Notes under the pieces: model-generated
Told to the model about the DNA's origin: nothing
Databases searched by the model: none
What the model saw: only the letters and a program-made list of their open reading frames with translations
Assembly (NCBI GenBank): GCA_018335335.1
Contig: JAGXKG010000003.1
Coordinates: 1 to 64,000 of the forward strand
DNA: 64,000 bases
Direction of reading: 5' to 3'
Origin: Candidatus Thorarchaeota archaeon
GTDB taxonomy: Archaea; Asgardarchaeota; Thorarchaeia; Thorarchaeales; Thorarchaeaceae
Part shown: positions 1 through 9,251 of the stretch, one piece after another
How positions within the stretch are numbered: the first letter of the stretch is position 1
How the letters are laid out: each line of letters opens with the position of its first letter
Translations under genes and position numbers: made by a program

Positions 1-2
1 GA

Positions 3-1220
3 AAAAAAGACTGGAGTGTGTACAACAGCTATCTTCCCGCTGATTTCCTTCCCACTTTCATCGCTGGAGATTTTCAAAATACGATTATCGGCGCTGTTAT
101 GGTCCTTGATAATGCAGTTGCCCTCTTCATGCAACCATATATCGGTGCTAAGTCTGATGCTACTCAAACGAAATGGGGCCGAAGAATGCCGTATATCATG
201 ATTGGCGCACCTATCGCAGCAGCATTTTTCACACTCGTGGCATATGGCTGGGCGGTATTCGGTTTCTGGGCAATGTTCGCATTCATCACCTCGTTTAACA
301 TTGCAATGGCATTCTACCGAGCACCAGTTGTGGCACTGATGCCTGATTTGGTACCTGAAGAACACCGCTCCAAAGCTAATGGCGTCATCAATTTGATGGG
401 GGGGATTGGTGCCATCTACGCCTTCGCAGTGGCCTCTCAGATTTACAAAATAAACAGCCCCGCCATAGGTTCATTTCTTGGAGTAACAGCTGAGCAGTCA
501 GGCCCAATCCTAGCTTTTCTGACAACCTCTGTAATCATGGTTGTCTCTGTGATTATCCTCTTTTTTGTTGTCAAGGAACCAGAAGTCCCTCATGATTCAC
601 GTGATAAGATGGGTATCGTGGAAGCATTCCAGACTGTGTCTTTCTCGGAGGACAAATCTGCAGCTGCATTGCTTTGTGCTATTCTGTTCTGGTTTTTCGG
701 GTATAACGCTATAGAGACATGGTTTACACGTTATGGTAAAGAAGTCCTCGGTTTCCTCACTGCCGACGCATCGTTTCTGCTGAATGGGATTGCTTTGTCC
801 TTTGTCATCTTCGCTGTTCCAGCAGGTTATGTTGCAGGTAAGATTGGACGGAGACGGACTATCCTAGTGGGTCTATGTATCATGATTGCTTCCCTCTTTG
901 TGCTCTGGTTTGCGGTTGACTACTGGCTGATTCTTGGAATTCTAGGTATAGCTGGGGTTGGTTGGGCTTTTGTTAATGTTAACAGCATCGTCATGATTTG
1001 GCAACTTATCGGTCAGGAGAAGGTTGGCGCCGGAACTGGGTTGTACTACGCTAGCAGTATGACAGCTGCTATTGTTGGTCCATTCATAAGCGGAGTCATT
1101 TTCGATCTGACCTCCATAGCTGTGCTTTTCCCGCTTTCAATCACGTTCTTCGTCATCTCATTGATTCTCACCCTCATGGTCCGAACAGGTGAAGTTGGTG
1201 ATGCTGCTATTGGAGAATGA
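3..1220 (+). CDS. MFS transporter, GPH/SLC45-like, 5' end cut by window
   Basis: This is a polytopic membrane carrier of the major facilitator superfamily, probably moving a sugar or similar solute with a cation. The frame is open to the first bases of the window, so the true start lies outside. Residues like GRRMPYIMIGAP after the second predicted helix resemble the glycoside-pentoside-hexuronide/SLC45 branch, and a second MFS loop motif (GKIGRRRT) occurs in the C-terminal half near base 840. About 11-12 hydrophobic segments can be counted. It converges on another MFS gene with only 29 bases between them. The substrate cannot be read from the sequence. Confidence 0.85.
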   Translation, partial: KKDWSVYNSYLPADFLPTFIAGDFQNTIIGAVMVLDNAVALFMQPYIGAKSDATQTKWGRRMPYIMIGAPIAAAFFTLVAYGWAVFGFWAMFAFITSFNIAMAFYRAPVVALMPDLVPEEHRSKANGVINLMGGIGAIYAFAVASQIYKINSPAIGSFLGVTAEQSGPILAFLTTSVIMVVSVIILFFVVKEPEVPHDSRDKMGIVEAFQTVSFSEDKSAAALLCAILFWFFGYNAIETWFTRYGKEVLGFLTADASFLLNGIALSFVIFAVPAGYVAGKIGRRRTILVGLCIMIASLFVLWFAVDYWLILGILGIAGVGWAFVNVNSIVMIWQLIGQEKVGAGTGLYYASSMTAAIVGPFISGVIFDLTSIAVLFPLSITFFVISLILTLMVRTGEVGDAAIGE

Positions 1221-1249
1221 AGCTCTTCACTAGAGTAGAACAAACCACG

Positions 1250-2371
1250 TTAGAAGTGGAAGCCAGTATCCGCGTAGCCGCTCTTAGCGGCATTCCGTTT
1301 TCTAGCTCCATACGTGAATATGACAAATGCCACGAATGACATTATCATAGCATTGAGCAGTATAGGGGTATAGCTTGGCCAGACAAAATAGAGAATCGTT
1401 GCTATAATGGGACCTATGACGCCTGAGATAGACATCATTGACTGAAGCAGTCCTGAAGCTGTACTTTTCTCTTGGTTCCGATCAGTGACATATCGAAGAG
1501 CCCCAACATACAGACATGCCCAGGAGAATCCAAGTAGAATCTGAGCAGGAATCATCTGAATGATATTGGTTACCAAGGCAAACCAAGCAAAGGTTACGGC
1601 AGACGCCAGAAGCCCCATTATAACTAGCTTCTCATATCCTATACGGTCCGTAATGGCGGCCATGAAAATTACCTGACTAATCGAATTGCTGGCTTGAACA
1701 ATCCCAATCATGAAGAAGTTAGCACCCAAGTCGCTAAGAAGAAGAGGCCATAGGGTCCATACAGCGGAAGCACTGCTGTGACGAATAAGAATTGCAAGAT
1801 AGACCGGGAGATTCTGCTTCAGTGTTTTCATTGGCAGCAAAGGAACATCCATCTCAGTATGCTCTATTGGAGGCAGCTTCATTGAGGCGGCAAATGCCAT
1901 CATGTAGAAAAGACTGGAAAGGCCAAACGCATAATAGATGTTGAAGCCTGCAGCCAGTCCGGCTAGCGCGGTTCCAATCCCCCATCCGAGCGCACCAAAG
2001 GTAGCGAATCTTCCCATTGCCATCTTAGATTCGTGAGCATAGGCTGCTAGTGCTCCTGGATATATGCCAATACAGAAGCCGTTCAGCACTCTGATGATGA
2101 AAAGCGACTCTGGCGATGAGGCTATGAGAAGGAAAGCAAAGCTCAAAGTAGAAAGCAGTAAACCAATTCTCAGAACGATTCTACGTCCATAAATATCGCC
2201 TGCTCGTCCGAAAATATAGCTTGAGAGAAACATGGCAGCAGCATAAGAGCTCACCAATAATGTTACGTAGAATTCGTTTGCTCCTAGGTAATCCCTTGCT
2301 AGTATCGGAACATAGGTGAAGGCAGAAAGGACTGCAGCTCCGGCCATAATCTGGATAGTCTCGGTCTTCAC
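1250..2371 (-). CDS. MFS transporter
   Basis: A 373-residue membrane carrier of the major facilitator superfamily. It has roughly 12 hydrophobic helices and the canonical loop 2-3 motif GRAGDIYGRR near residue 55. The start is a GTG at 2369-2371, preceded by a G-rich stretch (GGTGGGCG) that could be a ribosome binding site. It ends 29 bases from the stop of the convergent MFS gene. It does not closely resemble that neighbour in its motifs, so the two look like separate subfamilies and not a tandem duplication. Drug or metabolite efflux is possible; the substrate is unknown. Confidence 0.85.
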   Translation of the reverse strand: MKTETIQIMAGAAVLSAFTYVPILARDYLGANEFYVTLLVSSYAAAMFLSSYIFGRAGDIYGRRIVLRIGLLLSTLSFAFLLIASSPESLFIIRVLNGFCIGIYPGALAAYAHESKMAMGRFATFGALGWGIGTALAGLAAGFNIYYAFGLSSLFYMMAFAASMKLPPIEHTEMDVPLLPMKTLKQNLPVYLAILIRHSSASAVWTLWPLLLSDLGANFFMIGIVQASNSISQVIFMAAITDRIGYEKLVIMGLLASAVTFAWFALVTNIIQMIPAQILLGFSWACLYVGALRYVTDRNQEKSTASGLLQSMMSISGVIGPIIATILYFVWPSYTPILLNAMIMSFVAFVIFTYGARKRNAAKSGYADTGFHF

Positions 2372-2493
2372 CAGTCGCCCACCGTTACGGAAGCGAAGGT
2401 CATCTGCTAATTAAGCATGTGTGTATCTCACCAAAGGTTTTTCTCACTATGTACCAATCTGAGGATGATTACCATCTAAGGTTGATGTGTTGT

Positions 2494-2886
2494 ATGGTCT
2501 CTCCGAAAGTGAAATTCATTGCTATGACTATCGATGAACTTATCCTCGTTCCACTGGTGATCTTTCTTGTTTATTTCTTCGCTCCTGAATACCTATTCTT
2601 TGTTATTATAATCACTCTGGTTGGAGCTGCTATTTTTGTCTTGGTGAAGTTCTATCTGGTGTTTCCCACTATGTCTCAGGAACAATCCTATTCTCTATAC
2701 GACCTTTCTGGCGTTACGGGGAAAGTAACCAAAACAGTGACTCCTACTGAAGGGAAGGTCAAGGTGGGGCAGGAAATCTGGGATGCAAGATGCGATGAAG
2801 GAGAAATACCGGTGGGTACTGAAATCCAAGTTGTGGCTAGGGAAAGCTTCAGGGTAAAAGTTGCTCCGAAGGAATCCCAATGGTAA
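2494..2886 (+). CDS. NfeD-like membrane protein, C-terminal OB-fold
   Basis: A short membrane protein with two adjacent hydrophobic helices followed by a soluble domain of about 60 residues. The soluble part shows the NfeD C-terminal pattern: G-x-x-G-x-V, GKVKVGQEIWDA, then I-P-x-G-T-x-I-x-V-V, a small OB-fold. NfeD proteins usually act with slipin/stomatin membrane-domain proteins, but no such partner lies beside it here. The frame is open back to 2419. I prefer the ATG at 2494, with AAGGTTGATG upstream, over the earlier ATG; the ATG at 2524, just before the first helix, is also possible. Confidence 0.7.
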   Translation: MVSPKVKFIAMTIDELILVPLVIFLVYFFAPEYLFFVIIITLVGAAIFVLVKFYLVFPTMSQEQSYSLYDLSGVTGKVTKTVTPTEGKVKVGQEIWDARCDEGEIPVGTEIQVVARESFRVKVAPKESQW

Positions 2887-2910
2887 TTTGACATATCGAG
2901 GGACCACGTT

Positions 2911-3813
2911 ATGAGAAAATGGAATCCTGTCTGGAGCAAAAACCATCCTTCAACCTTTTCTATTGCGGCTCGTGATGCTTCAAACGGCGATCTTGGGATT
3001 GCTGTACAATCCAAGTTTCCTGCAGTAGGGGCAATTGTTCCTTGGGCAAAGGCAAACATAGGTGCAATAGCTACTCAAGCTTGGGCAAACGTAGCCTATG
3101 GCCCGGATGGCTTAGAACTCTTGTCAGAGGGCAAAAGTGCCGGCAAGGTACTTGAAACACTCTTGGAGAATGATGAGGGGATGGAACACCGCCAGGTTGG
3201 AATAGTCGACGGTAGTGGGGAAGTTGCTGTTCATACCGGGGATGAATGCATGGATTGGGCGGGCCATGTGAAAGGCGATGGTTACTGTTGCCAGGGTAAT
3301 ATTCTCACAGGTGAGTTTGTGGTCACCGGCATGTCTGATGCCTACCTTTCTACTGAGGGTGATTTGATTGACAAGCTTTTTGCGGGGCTCAAGGCAGCTC
3401 AAGCTGCAGGAGGAGACAGGCGAGGGAAACAATCAGCGGCTATTCTTGTTGTACGTGAAGAGGGTGGATATGAGGGAGGCAACGATCGATATGTCGATGT
3501 GCGAGTGGACGATCATCCAACTCCCATCAAAGAACTGGAACGAATTTTCAGGCTATATGACATGACGTTGCTAAGCCGAGAGGATCCAAGTGACCTTCTT
3601 GATATTGAGGGAACTGTTGCCTTTGATATCAAGAGAGCTCTTGTTTCTCTTGGTTATCTCGATGAAGTGGAGGGTGCTGGTTTCTTTGACAAAGACGAAA
3701 AAGCTCTGCAACAGTTCATTAACATCAATAACTTCGAGAATAAGGCTAGAGACGATGGCAAAATCTGGCAGAGTGTATTCCAGTATCTTCTCAATAAAGC
3801 GGGACTGAAATAG
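2911..3813 (+). CDS. DUF1028 family protein with C-terminal helical domain
   Basis: A 300-residue protein whose first ~215 residues match the DUF1028 family, predicted Ntn-hydrolase-like proteins: TFSIAARD near residue 15, then AVQSKFPAVGAIVPWAKA and ATQAWAN. The remaining ~85 residues form a charged helical tail resembling the small peptidoglycan-binding-like domain attached to many DUF1028 proteins, although pseudomurein or peptidoglycan is not expected in Asgard archaea. No signal peptide is visible, so it is likely cytoplasmic. The biochemical activity of the family is not established. It starts 24 bases after the NfeD-like gene and may be cotranscribed with it. Confidence 0.8.
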   Translation: MRKWNPVWSKNHPSTFSIAARDASNGDLGIAVQSKFPAVGAIVPWAKANIGAIATQAWANVAYGPDGLELLSEGKSAGKVLETLLENDEGMEHRQVGIVDGSGEVAVHTGDECMDWAGHVKGDGYCCQGNILTGEFVVTGMSDAYLSTEGDLIDKLFAGLKAAQAAGGDRRGKQSAAILVVREEGGYEGGNDRYVDVRVDDHPTPIKELERIFRLYDMTLLSREDPSDLLDIEGTVAFDIKRALVSLGYLDEVEGAGFFDKDEKALQQFININNFENKARDDGKIWQSVFQYLLNKAGLK

Positions 3814-3876
3814 ACAAATAAAGAAAGGAAAGAGCCCAAAGAATAATCTTCGGACTCTCCTATTGGTTCTTTTTAA

Positions 3877-5976
3877 CTAAGGCACTGTAAGACTTTCAGA
3901 AGTCTCTACATTCTCAGATTCAGCATAGGTATAGCCTGTTTTGGTGATGTCAGTTACTGTTGATGTATAGGTGCCAGTCTCACTGCTTCCTGCTTCGTAG
4001 ACAAAGGTCACCGTTCCATCTGTGCCTGTATCCCCATTACTTGTAGCAGTTCCACCGCCAGGTAGGCTCATCTCAAGATAAACCGTTGCTCCCTCCAACG
4101 GATCTGAATTCTGGTCATGCACGGTTACCTGGGTATATACATCGTAGCCGATTACCCAGTACCACCATGTGACTTCCTCGTACCACATGTCTATGCTGGC
4201 AACATGCATGGAATTATCTCCGTAGGTAGTTGCTGAGGCAGGATCTGACTTCTCGCCTTCATTACTTGATGTATCGACAGCTGAGACCTCATAGGTGTAG
4301 GTCGTATCAGGATCTAGACCTGTATCTGTGTAGTAGTTGTTGGTGGTATCTGCGATTTTAACGCCATCACGATAGATGTTGTAATGAGCAAGATCTGATT
4401 CAACATTTGCATCCCAGTTCAGCTCAATCTCTGTCTGTGAGATTGCATCCGCAGTAAGTCCAGTTACTTTTGCAGGTGGAGTTGTGTCTTCGGGTTCCGA
4501 ATCAGTTGTTGCTGAAGCAGGGTCTGATTTCTCTCCCTCGTTGTCCGATGTGTCAACCGCTGATACCTTGTATGTGTATGTTGTTTCAGGTGATAGGCCT
4601 GTGTCACTGTACTGTGTATTTGCTGTTTCTGCGATTTTTGCTCCATCACGATATACGTTGTAATGGGCAAGATCATCCTCGGTATTAGCGTCCCAACTGA
4701 GATCGATTTGAGAATGGGACACAGTTGTTGCTGTCAAACCAGTGACCTTTGCAGGTGGTGTGGTGTCTGATGTACCTCCAGCTTCGTCAACAGCCGCTTC
4801 TGCATCCACTTCACCATATCCAAAGTACTGGTCCCAACCACTAGAACCAAGATCAACAGCTGTAGTTTGTAGAATGTCTCTTACTTCTGGTGCAGTCAGA
4901 TCGGGATTAGCGTCACGAATCAAGGAAACAACTCCGGCCACCATTGGGCAGGCCATGGAGGTTCCACTCATCTGATCGTAATTGTTGCTGTAGCCATACC
5001 ACCAAGAAGTTAGTGTGACTCCATAGGTTGGCATGGTGGAATAGATGTCTACTCCTGGTGCCACAACTTCTTGCTCATCACCGTAGTTGCTGAAACTTGC
5101 CAGCTCATGGTTGCTATCGATTGCTCCTACTGCTATTGCATTGGTGTAAGCTGCTGGATATGATACAGTCCCTTCTCCATCATTCCCTGATGCTGCGCAA
5201 ACTACTATGTCTGCACTGTATGCGCGATTGATTGCGTCATCAAATGCATCATCGTAACTACCGCCGCCAAGGCTCATAGAGATGACGTTCATGCCATTGT
5301 TTATTGCCCAGTCGATACCTGCGATAATATCACTTGTATAGCCAGAGCCTTGATCATCAAGCACTCGTACAGCGTACAGAGATGTCATTGGAGCAACTCC
5401 AATAACCCCTTCGCCGTTGTCCTCTGCCGCAACTATTCCTGCACAGTGCGTTCCGTGGCCATTTCCGTCCTTGGGATCGCTGTCATCATCGACGTAGTCA
5501 TAACCGCCTGAATAGACATCGTCTAGGTCGGGATGAGTATAATCTATGCCAGTATCAAGGATAGCTACCTTAATGCCGTTTCCTGCAACATTACCAGAAA
5601 CGACATCTTTGGCGTCTTCTGCACCGCCCCAGACTCGTTCTGCTTCAACATCATCCACACCCCAATCCAATGTGTCTTGGAAGAGGCTTATCTTTGAATC
5701 ACGGACAATTGCATCAATATACCAGGCTGACTCGAGTGAATGAAAGAGCCAGAGTGGTAATCGTGCTGATACCCCATTCAATTTTTCATATCGATGATCG
5801 ATTTCTACACCATGTAGATTGACGTCGACCCCCGGTTCGAACAGGATGACTGCATCCACCATCTTCCCTCCGCCAAAAGTACCATTTAGCACAAGACTCG
5901 CGCTTGAAAAAAGTAGTAGTGGTACTATAATCGCAGAGAAGATTTTCAATTGTTTCTTTCTTCTCATAATAATCAC
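3877..5976 (-). CDS. Secreted subtilisin-like serine protease (S8) with two FN3 domains
   Basis: A 699-residue secreted protease. Residues ~5-30 form a basic-hydrophobic signal peptide. Residues ~37-95 look like an inhibitor-type propeptide. The subtilase domain (~100-400) carries the catalytic triad Asp141 (VAILDTGID), His174 (GHGTHCAG) and Ser340 (GTSMACPM), with oxyanion Asn265 (ASGND). Two tandem fibronectin type III repeats follow (~406-492 and ~498-585), both beginning DTTPPAKVTGL and nearly duplicated. A C-terminal Ig-like domain (~600-699) completes the protein. It should digest extracellular protein or mature surface proteins. Asp-rich segments around DYVDDDSDPKDGNG suggest calcium sites. 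It is transcribed divergently from a small secreted protein gene. Confidence 0.95.
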   Translation of the reverse strand: MIIMRRKKQLKIFSAIIVPLLLFSSASLVLNGTFGGGKMVDAVILFEPGVDVNLHGVEIDHRYEKLNGVSARLPLWLFHSLESAWYIDAIVRDSKISLFQDTLDWGVDDVEAERVWGGAEDAKDVVSGNVAGNGIKVAILDTGIDYTHPDLDDVYSGGYDYVDDDSDPKDGNGHGTHCAGIVAAEDNGEGVIGVAPMTSLYAVRVLDDQGSGYTSDIIAGIDWAINNGMNVISMSLGGGSYDDAFDDAINRAYSADIVVCAASGNDGEGTVSYPAAYTNAIAVGAIDSNHELASFSNYGDEQEVVAPGVDIYSTMPTYGVTLTSWWYGYSNNYDQMSGTSMACPMVAGVVSLIRDANPDLTAPEVRDILQTTAVDLGSSGWDQYFGYGEVDAEAAVDEAGGTSDTTPPAKVTGLTATTVSHSQIDLSWDANTEDDLAHYNVYRDGAKIAETANTQYSDTGLSPETTYTYKVSAVDTSDNEGEKSDPASATTDSEPEDTTPPAKVTGLTADAISQTEIELNWDANVESDLAHYNIYRDGVKIADTTNNYYTDTGLDPDTTYTYEVSAVDTSSNEGEKSDPASATTYGDNSMHVASIDMWYEEVTWWYWVIGYDVYTQVTVHDQNSDPLEGATVYLEMSLPGGGTATSNGDTGTDGTVTFVYEAGSSETGTYTSTVTDITKTGYTYAESENVETSESLTVP

Positions 5977-6054
5977 CGCTGGCCCCCCTCTCTCCTAAAG
6001 GGACCTCGCAGGGGGAATTCAACCCCTGATAGCTTCGCACGTATAACAAAGGAA

Positions 6055-6063
6055 TATATAAAT
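6055..6063 (-). promoter_or_regulatory. Predicted TATA box of the subtilisin gene
   Basis: On the minus strand the sequence reads TTTATATA here, about 80 bases before the protease start. With the usual archaeal spacing of about 25 bases, transcription would begin near 6030, giving a leader of about 55 bases. No start-site data are available. Confidence 0.45.
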
Positions 6064-6101
6064 CATTCTGGAAAAATTGCATGCACGAATTCCCACAACC
6101 C

Positions 6102-6109
6102 ATATATAC
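6102..6109 (+). promoter_or_regulatory. Predicted TATA box of the small secreted protein gene
   Basis: ATATATAC lies about 30-37 bases before the ATG at 6139. That predicts a start near 6131 and an almost leaderless transcript. Together with the oppositely oriented TATA at 6055-6063, it makes the region a compact divergent promoter. Confidence 0.5.
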
Positions 6110-6138
6110 TTCTCTTGCAATCGTGATAGAGAGAGTTT

Positions 6139-6648
6139 ATGACCATGAAATCTCCGAGATGGCGTTCATGGTGGGGTTTGAAGAAAACAACAGTCATCAT
6201 CGCAGTGATTTTTTCATTGTGTGTAGTGATGGTCACCAGCCCTTCCGCAAGAGCAACTGAAACCCCTTCACATGAATCTATTGCAGAAATTGAGGTTTCG
6301 ATTGAAGATGCTTGTTATCTCGACTTGGACCTCGATTCCTTCGAAGATGATGTGTATGTTCTTCTGAGGTTCGATCTAGCAGATTTCGATTATTACGAAT
6401 TTGCCTACATCATTACACTCGAACTACCTTCGGGCATCGAGTATTCTTACCTCGTGTACGTTTGGGCTTGGGTTGATGTTGTCTATACTAACAACCTCTT
6501 CTATAATCATGCAACAGAAAGCGGCAATTACACCGTCTACGTGGATGCTGCAATGGTAAGTCCCTTCTTTGCAACAGATTTTGAGGAATACATGTTCGAC
6601 CCGCCGGGTGGCAGTGAAGGCGGCAAGCCGACGTTCGGTGTTCACTGA
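6139..6648 (+). CDS. Small secreted acidic protein of unknown function
   Basis: A 169-residue protein with an N-terminal signal peptide: a basic start, hydrophobic residues ~17-34, and a likely cleavage after the SARA region near residue 40. The mature part is rich in Asp, Glu, Tyr and Phe and ends in a Gly/Pro tail (DPPGGSEGGKP). I recognise no family. It shares a short divergent promoter region with the secreted subtilisin, so it could be coexpressed with it as a substrate, partner or inhibitor; that is inference from position only. Confidence 0.65.
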   Translation: MTMKSPRWRSWWGLKKTTVIIAVIFSLCVVMVTSPSARATETPSHESIAEIEVSIEDACYLDLDLDSFEDDVYVLLRFDLADFDYYEFAYIITLELPSGIEYSYLVYVWAWVDVVYTNNLFYNHATESGNYTVYVDAAMVSPFFATDFEEYMFDPPGGSEGGKPTFGVH

Positions 6649-6716
6649 GATACTATGCTGGTGTGCAATTGCGTTGACCGGTTACTTTGATTACATGCAG
6701 AATCCGCCATTGAGTC

Positions 6717-7913
6717 GTGACTGAAATGGTTCTTTGGTCGAGCTACGGATTAGATCGCAAGGACTACCTCATCTTCTTATGTCTGGAACAGGATCCATCT
6801 CTGAGCAATGCATCAATAAGCGAAGAAGTAAGCGAGACAGAATCGATTTCGGCCGAGTCGGTTAGAACGCGGATTCAAAAAATGAAGGAATCCGGTTTTC
6901 TGCGTCCTGATCGAACGATAGAGGACCCTGTCTTGGGGGAACGGACCCAAACAGAAGTCGAAGCAGTGTATAATCCCCACCAGATCGGTCTCTTGCGGCA
7001 ACATGTTCTCTTTCAGGGTGTGCCAAATAATAGGTCCCTTGATGGATTAAAAGCCGCCTGTGATTCTCACCCTTATACTCATTATCGGACCCTCGGATAC
7101 AGCAAGGGTGCTACTTTGTATGCACAATTCGATATACCTCCATCGGCCATCGAGACCATGCATTGTTTCTACACCGAGCTTGAGGAACGCCAGCTATTTG
7201 CAAATCTCCATGTCTATGAAACACAATCTCTAGCTAAACATGAAGCTGATTTCCATGAATGGAACCTCGTAGATAACAAATGGTCTATGGAATATGGCAC
7301 AAAATCGAGGAAGGGGACTGGTCTTAGTAGAATAGAGAATCTGTGGGATGATTTCCTGCAGTCTCACGACGAAAAGGGGTTGGAACAGAAATCTCCCGAA
7401 ATGGCATTCACCTTGGATGAACTGGACATGGCCTTACTACGGGAATTAACAATTAATGGAACCCCTTCTATCAAACCTCTCGGACCAATACACAATAGAG
7501 ATCCTTCCACAATCTCTCGCAGAATCAGTCGTCTAAAAGAAACAGTTGCAGCTGACGATATGCTCTACTATGACCGTTCAGTGTTTGACCTCACTTATCC
7601 CCAGCTTGTTGTAGGTCGGTTTCTCCAGGACAACGAGATGAATGCTGATAGTCTCTACTGGTTCATTGAGTCAGGGGGGCTTCCATTTGAGTCAAAGGGG
7701 ATCATAGACGACGATGAGTTTATCCTGTTTATTACGACGCCTCCATCGGTTGCTCCCGAGATTTCCGAATTCATGTGGGAACATAGTGCTGAGATTGACG
7801 TTTTTCAATTGCAGCTGGATTCCTCGTTCACGTACTATTTCTATCACAAGAATTACTTAGGCAATGGTAAATGGAACACCAACAGAGACTACCTCTTGGA
7901 TGAACCACTGTAA
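6717..7913 (+). CDS. Two-module HTH (Lrp/AsnC-like) transcriptional regulator
   Basis: A 398-residue protein built of two similar halves. Residues ~12-60 contain a winged-helix-like segment with sequential HTH features (LSNASISEEV ... VRTRIQKMKESGFL). Residues ~235-285 contain a second one (DELDMALLRELTINGTPSIKPL ... STISRRISRLKE), typical of Lrp/AsnC-type HTHs. Each is followed by an alpha/beta segment of ~120 residues that may be a ligand-binding or dimerisation domain. No membrane segment is seen. The GTG at 6717 is used here; an ATG three codons later is equally possible. The target genes are unknown; it stands alone between a secreted protein gene and a convergent aminopeptidase. Confidence 0.65.
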   Translation: MTEMVLWSSYGLDRKDYLIFLCLEQDPSLSNASISEEVSETESISAESVRTRIQKMKESGFLRPDRTIEDPVLGERTQTEVEAVYNPHQIGLLRQHVLFQGVPNNRSLDGLKAACDSHPYTHYRTLGYSKGATLYAQFDIPPSAIETMHCFYTELEERQLFANLHVYETQSLAKHEADFHEWNLVDNKWSMEYGTKSRKGTGLSRIENLWDDFLQSHDEKGLEQKSPEMAFTLDELDMALLRELTINGTPSIKPLGPIHNRDPSTISRRISRLKETVAADDMLYYDRSVFDLTYPQLVVGRFLQDNEMNADSLYWFIESGGLPFESKGIIDDDEFILFITTPPSVAPEISEFMWEHSAEIDVFQLQLDSSFTYYFYHKNYLGNGKWNTNRDYLLDEPL

Positions 7914-7967
7914 TCTATTTCCTAGATGGAAAATACTCCCACTGAAGACGGAATGCAATCCGAAGCC

Positions 7968-9011
7968 CTATTGCTGAGCATTCAGAAAGGCATGGATGAG
8001 CTGAATTGTGGTTTCAATATCCGTTGGATTCACTGTCTCGAAACTACTGTGAGTATATCTGCAAGGAACGCCCAGTGCTGCTACCACCTCCCCTTGGGAC
8101 GCGATTTGGAACCCATCAGTTGCATAGTTGTGGAACACAGCCCTTTGCACTGGAAGCCCTTCTTTCTCTGCCGCTTCTAGGATCCTGCTATTGAGAGAAT
8201 GAGAATAATGGATTTGATTGTCTTTGATAACTAATGATGGACCACCCCCTAGGGAGACGCCAGATTCGCCCTCAGTACCTGGATAGTCATCAGCAAGGCC
8301 CACATCAATTATGATGACTCCGTCAACGTCCAAATGATTAGCTACCGAAGCTGCCCCCTTGGCACCCAATTCCTCCATTACTGTAGAGATGAACGTTATA
8401 GTTGGATGATTCTTGTGAGACGTTTTCTGCAGTCTTCCAAGAAGACCAATCATGATTGCTAGGCCAACTCTATCGTCCATGGCCTTCCCGACTAAATTGT
8501 TCCCGATTTTTTCAACGCCTGCTGCATACAAGACTGGGTCACCAATTGCAATCCCCGCGTCATGCACTTCTTCTGCTGAGGCCATTCCTATGTCAATGAA
8601 CACATCGTCCCATTCGGGCAGGGATTTTTTACCCTCTTTTCCTGCTATGTGGGCGGTCTTTACACAGAAACAGCCTGGGACAAACCCCCCATCTTTCATT
8701 ATTGTCACTCTTTGGCCGGGAAGAAGGCGCAAATCCGGCATGTGACTTTGTGTATTCCATTTGGCTTGAATGAACCCTTCATCGTTTACGTTGCTCACCA
8801 AGAAACCTACTTCGTCTGCGTGAGCAACAATCGCGTAATGATGATTTGTTCCTTTAATGGTCGCTCGAATGTTACCTATTTTGTCTCTTTCAACTTCAAG
8901 CCCATGCCTTTGGAAATGATCTGTCATCCTGTCTTGGACGAGGTCTTCTCTCCCGACGGGTCCTGGAGTCTCACTTAGAGTTGTTATGAGCTCGGTGATG
9001 CCATCTCTCAT
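7968..9011 (-). CDS. M42 family aminopeptidase
   Basis: A cytosolic metallo-aminopeptidase of 347 residues, usual length for M42 (TET-type) peptidases, which trim peptides into amino acids. Expected metal ligands are visible: His64 (AHADEVG), Asp179/180 (GKAMDDRVG), Glu213/214 (VMEELG, which includes the catalytic base), Asp236 (IDVG) and His321 (RYTHSS). The order and spacing fit the family. It is a single gene converging on the HTH regulator. With the M20 peptidase, the subtilisin and carriers in this window it fits peptide utilisation. Confidence 0.92.
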   Translation of the reverse strand: MRDGITELITTLSETPGPVGREDLVQDRMTDHFQRHGLEVERDKIGNIRATIKGTNHHYAIVAHADEVGFLVSNVNDEGFIQAKWNTQSHMPDLRLLPGQRVTIMKDGGFVPGCFCVKTAHIAGKEGKKSLPEWDDVFIDIGMASAEEVHDAGIAIGDPVLYAAGVEKIGNNLVGKAMDDRVGLAIMIGLLGRLQKTSHKNHPTITFISTVMEELGAKGAASVANHLDVDGVIIIDVGLADDYPGTEGESGVSLGGGPSLVIKDNQIHYSHSLNSRILEAAEKEGLPVQRAVFHNYATDGFQIASQGEVVAALGVPCRYTHSSFETVNPTDIETTIQLIHAFLNAQQ

Positions 9012-9251
9012 TGGTGCAGTCTTCCTTTGTAGTTTTCCATCTAATTGCAGGAGTCTATGAGGTGTGATGCTTATTCTCGTTCTGCAGGTATTGAATTGGT
9101 ATGCAAAAACAGGTTTTTGGATTTTCCTAAGGCTGAATCATTCTTGTGTTCTACTTCCTATTCTTCGCCCTTTTTCGGTCAAAAAATTGTATAGCTGGTG
9201 TATTTCAACACAATTACGGGTGCATATATTTCACCATTACCAATACATAGT

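Noticed and set aside
7926-8180. 84-codon plus-strand frame after the HTH regulator
   Set aside because: It lies opposite the M42 aminopeptidase gene, which is strongly supported, and its product has no motif.
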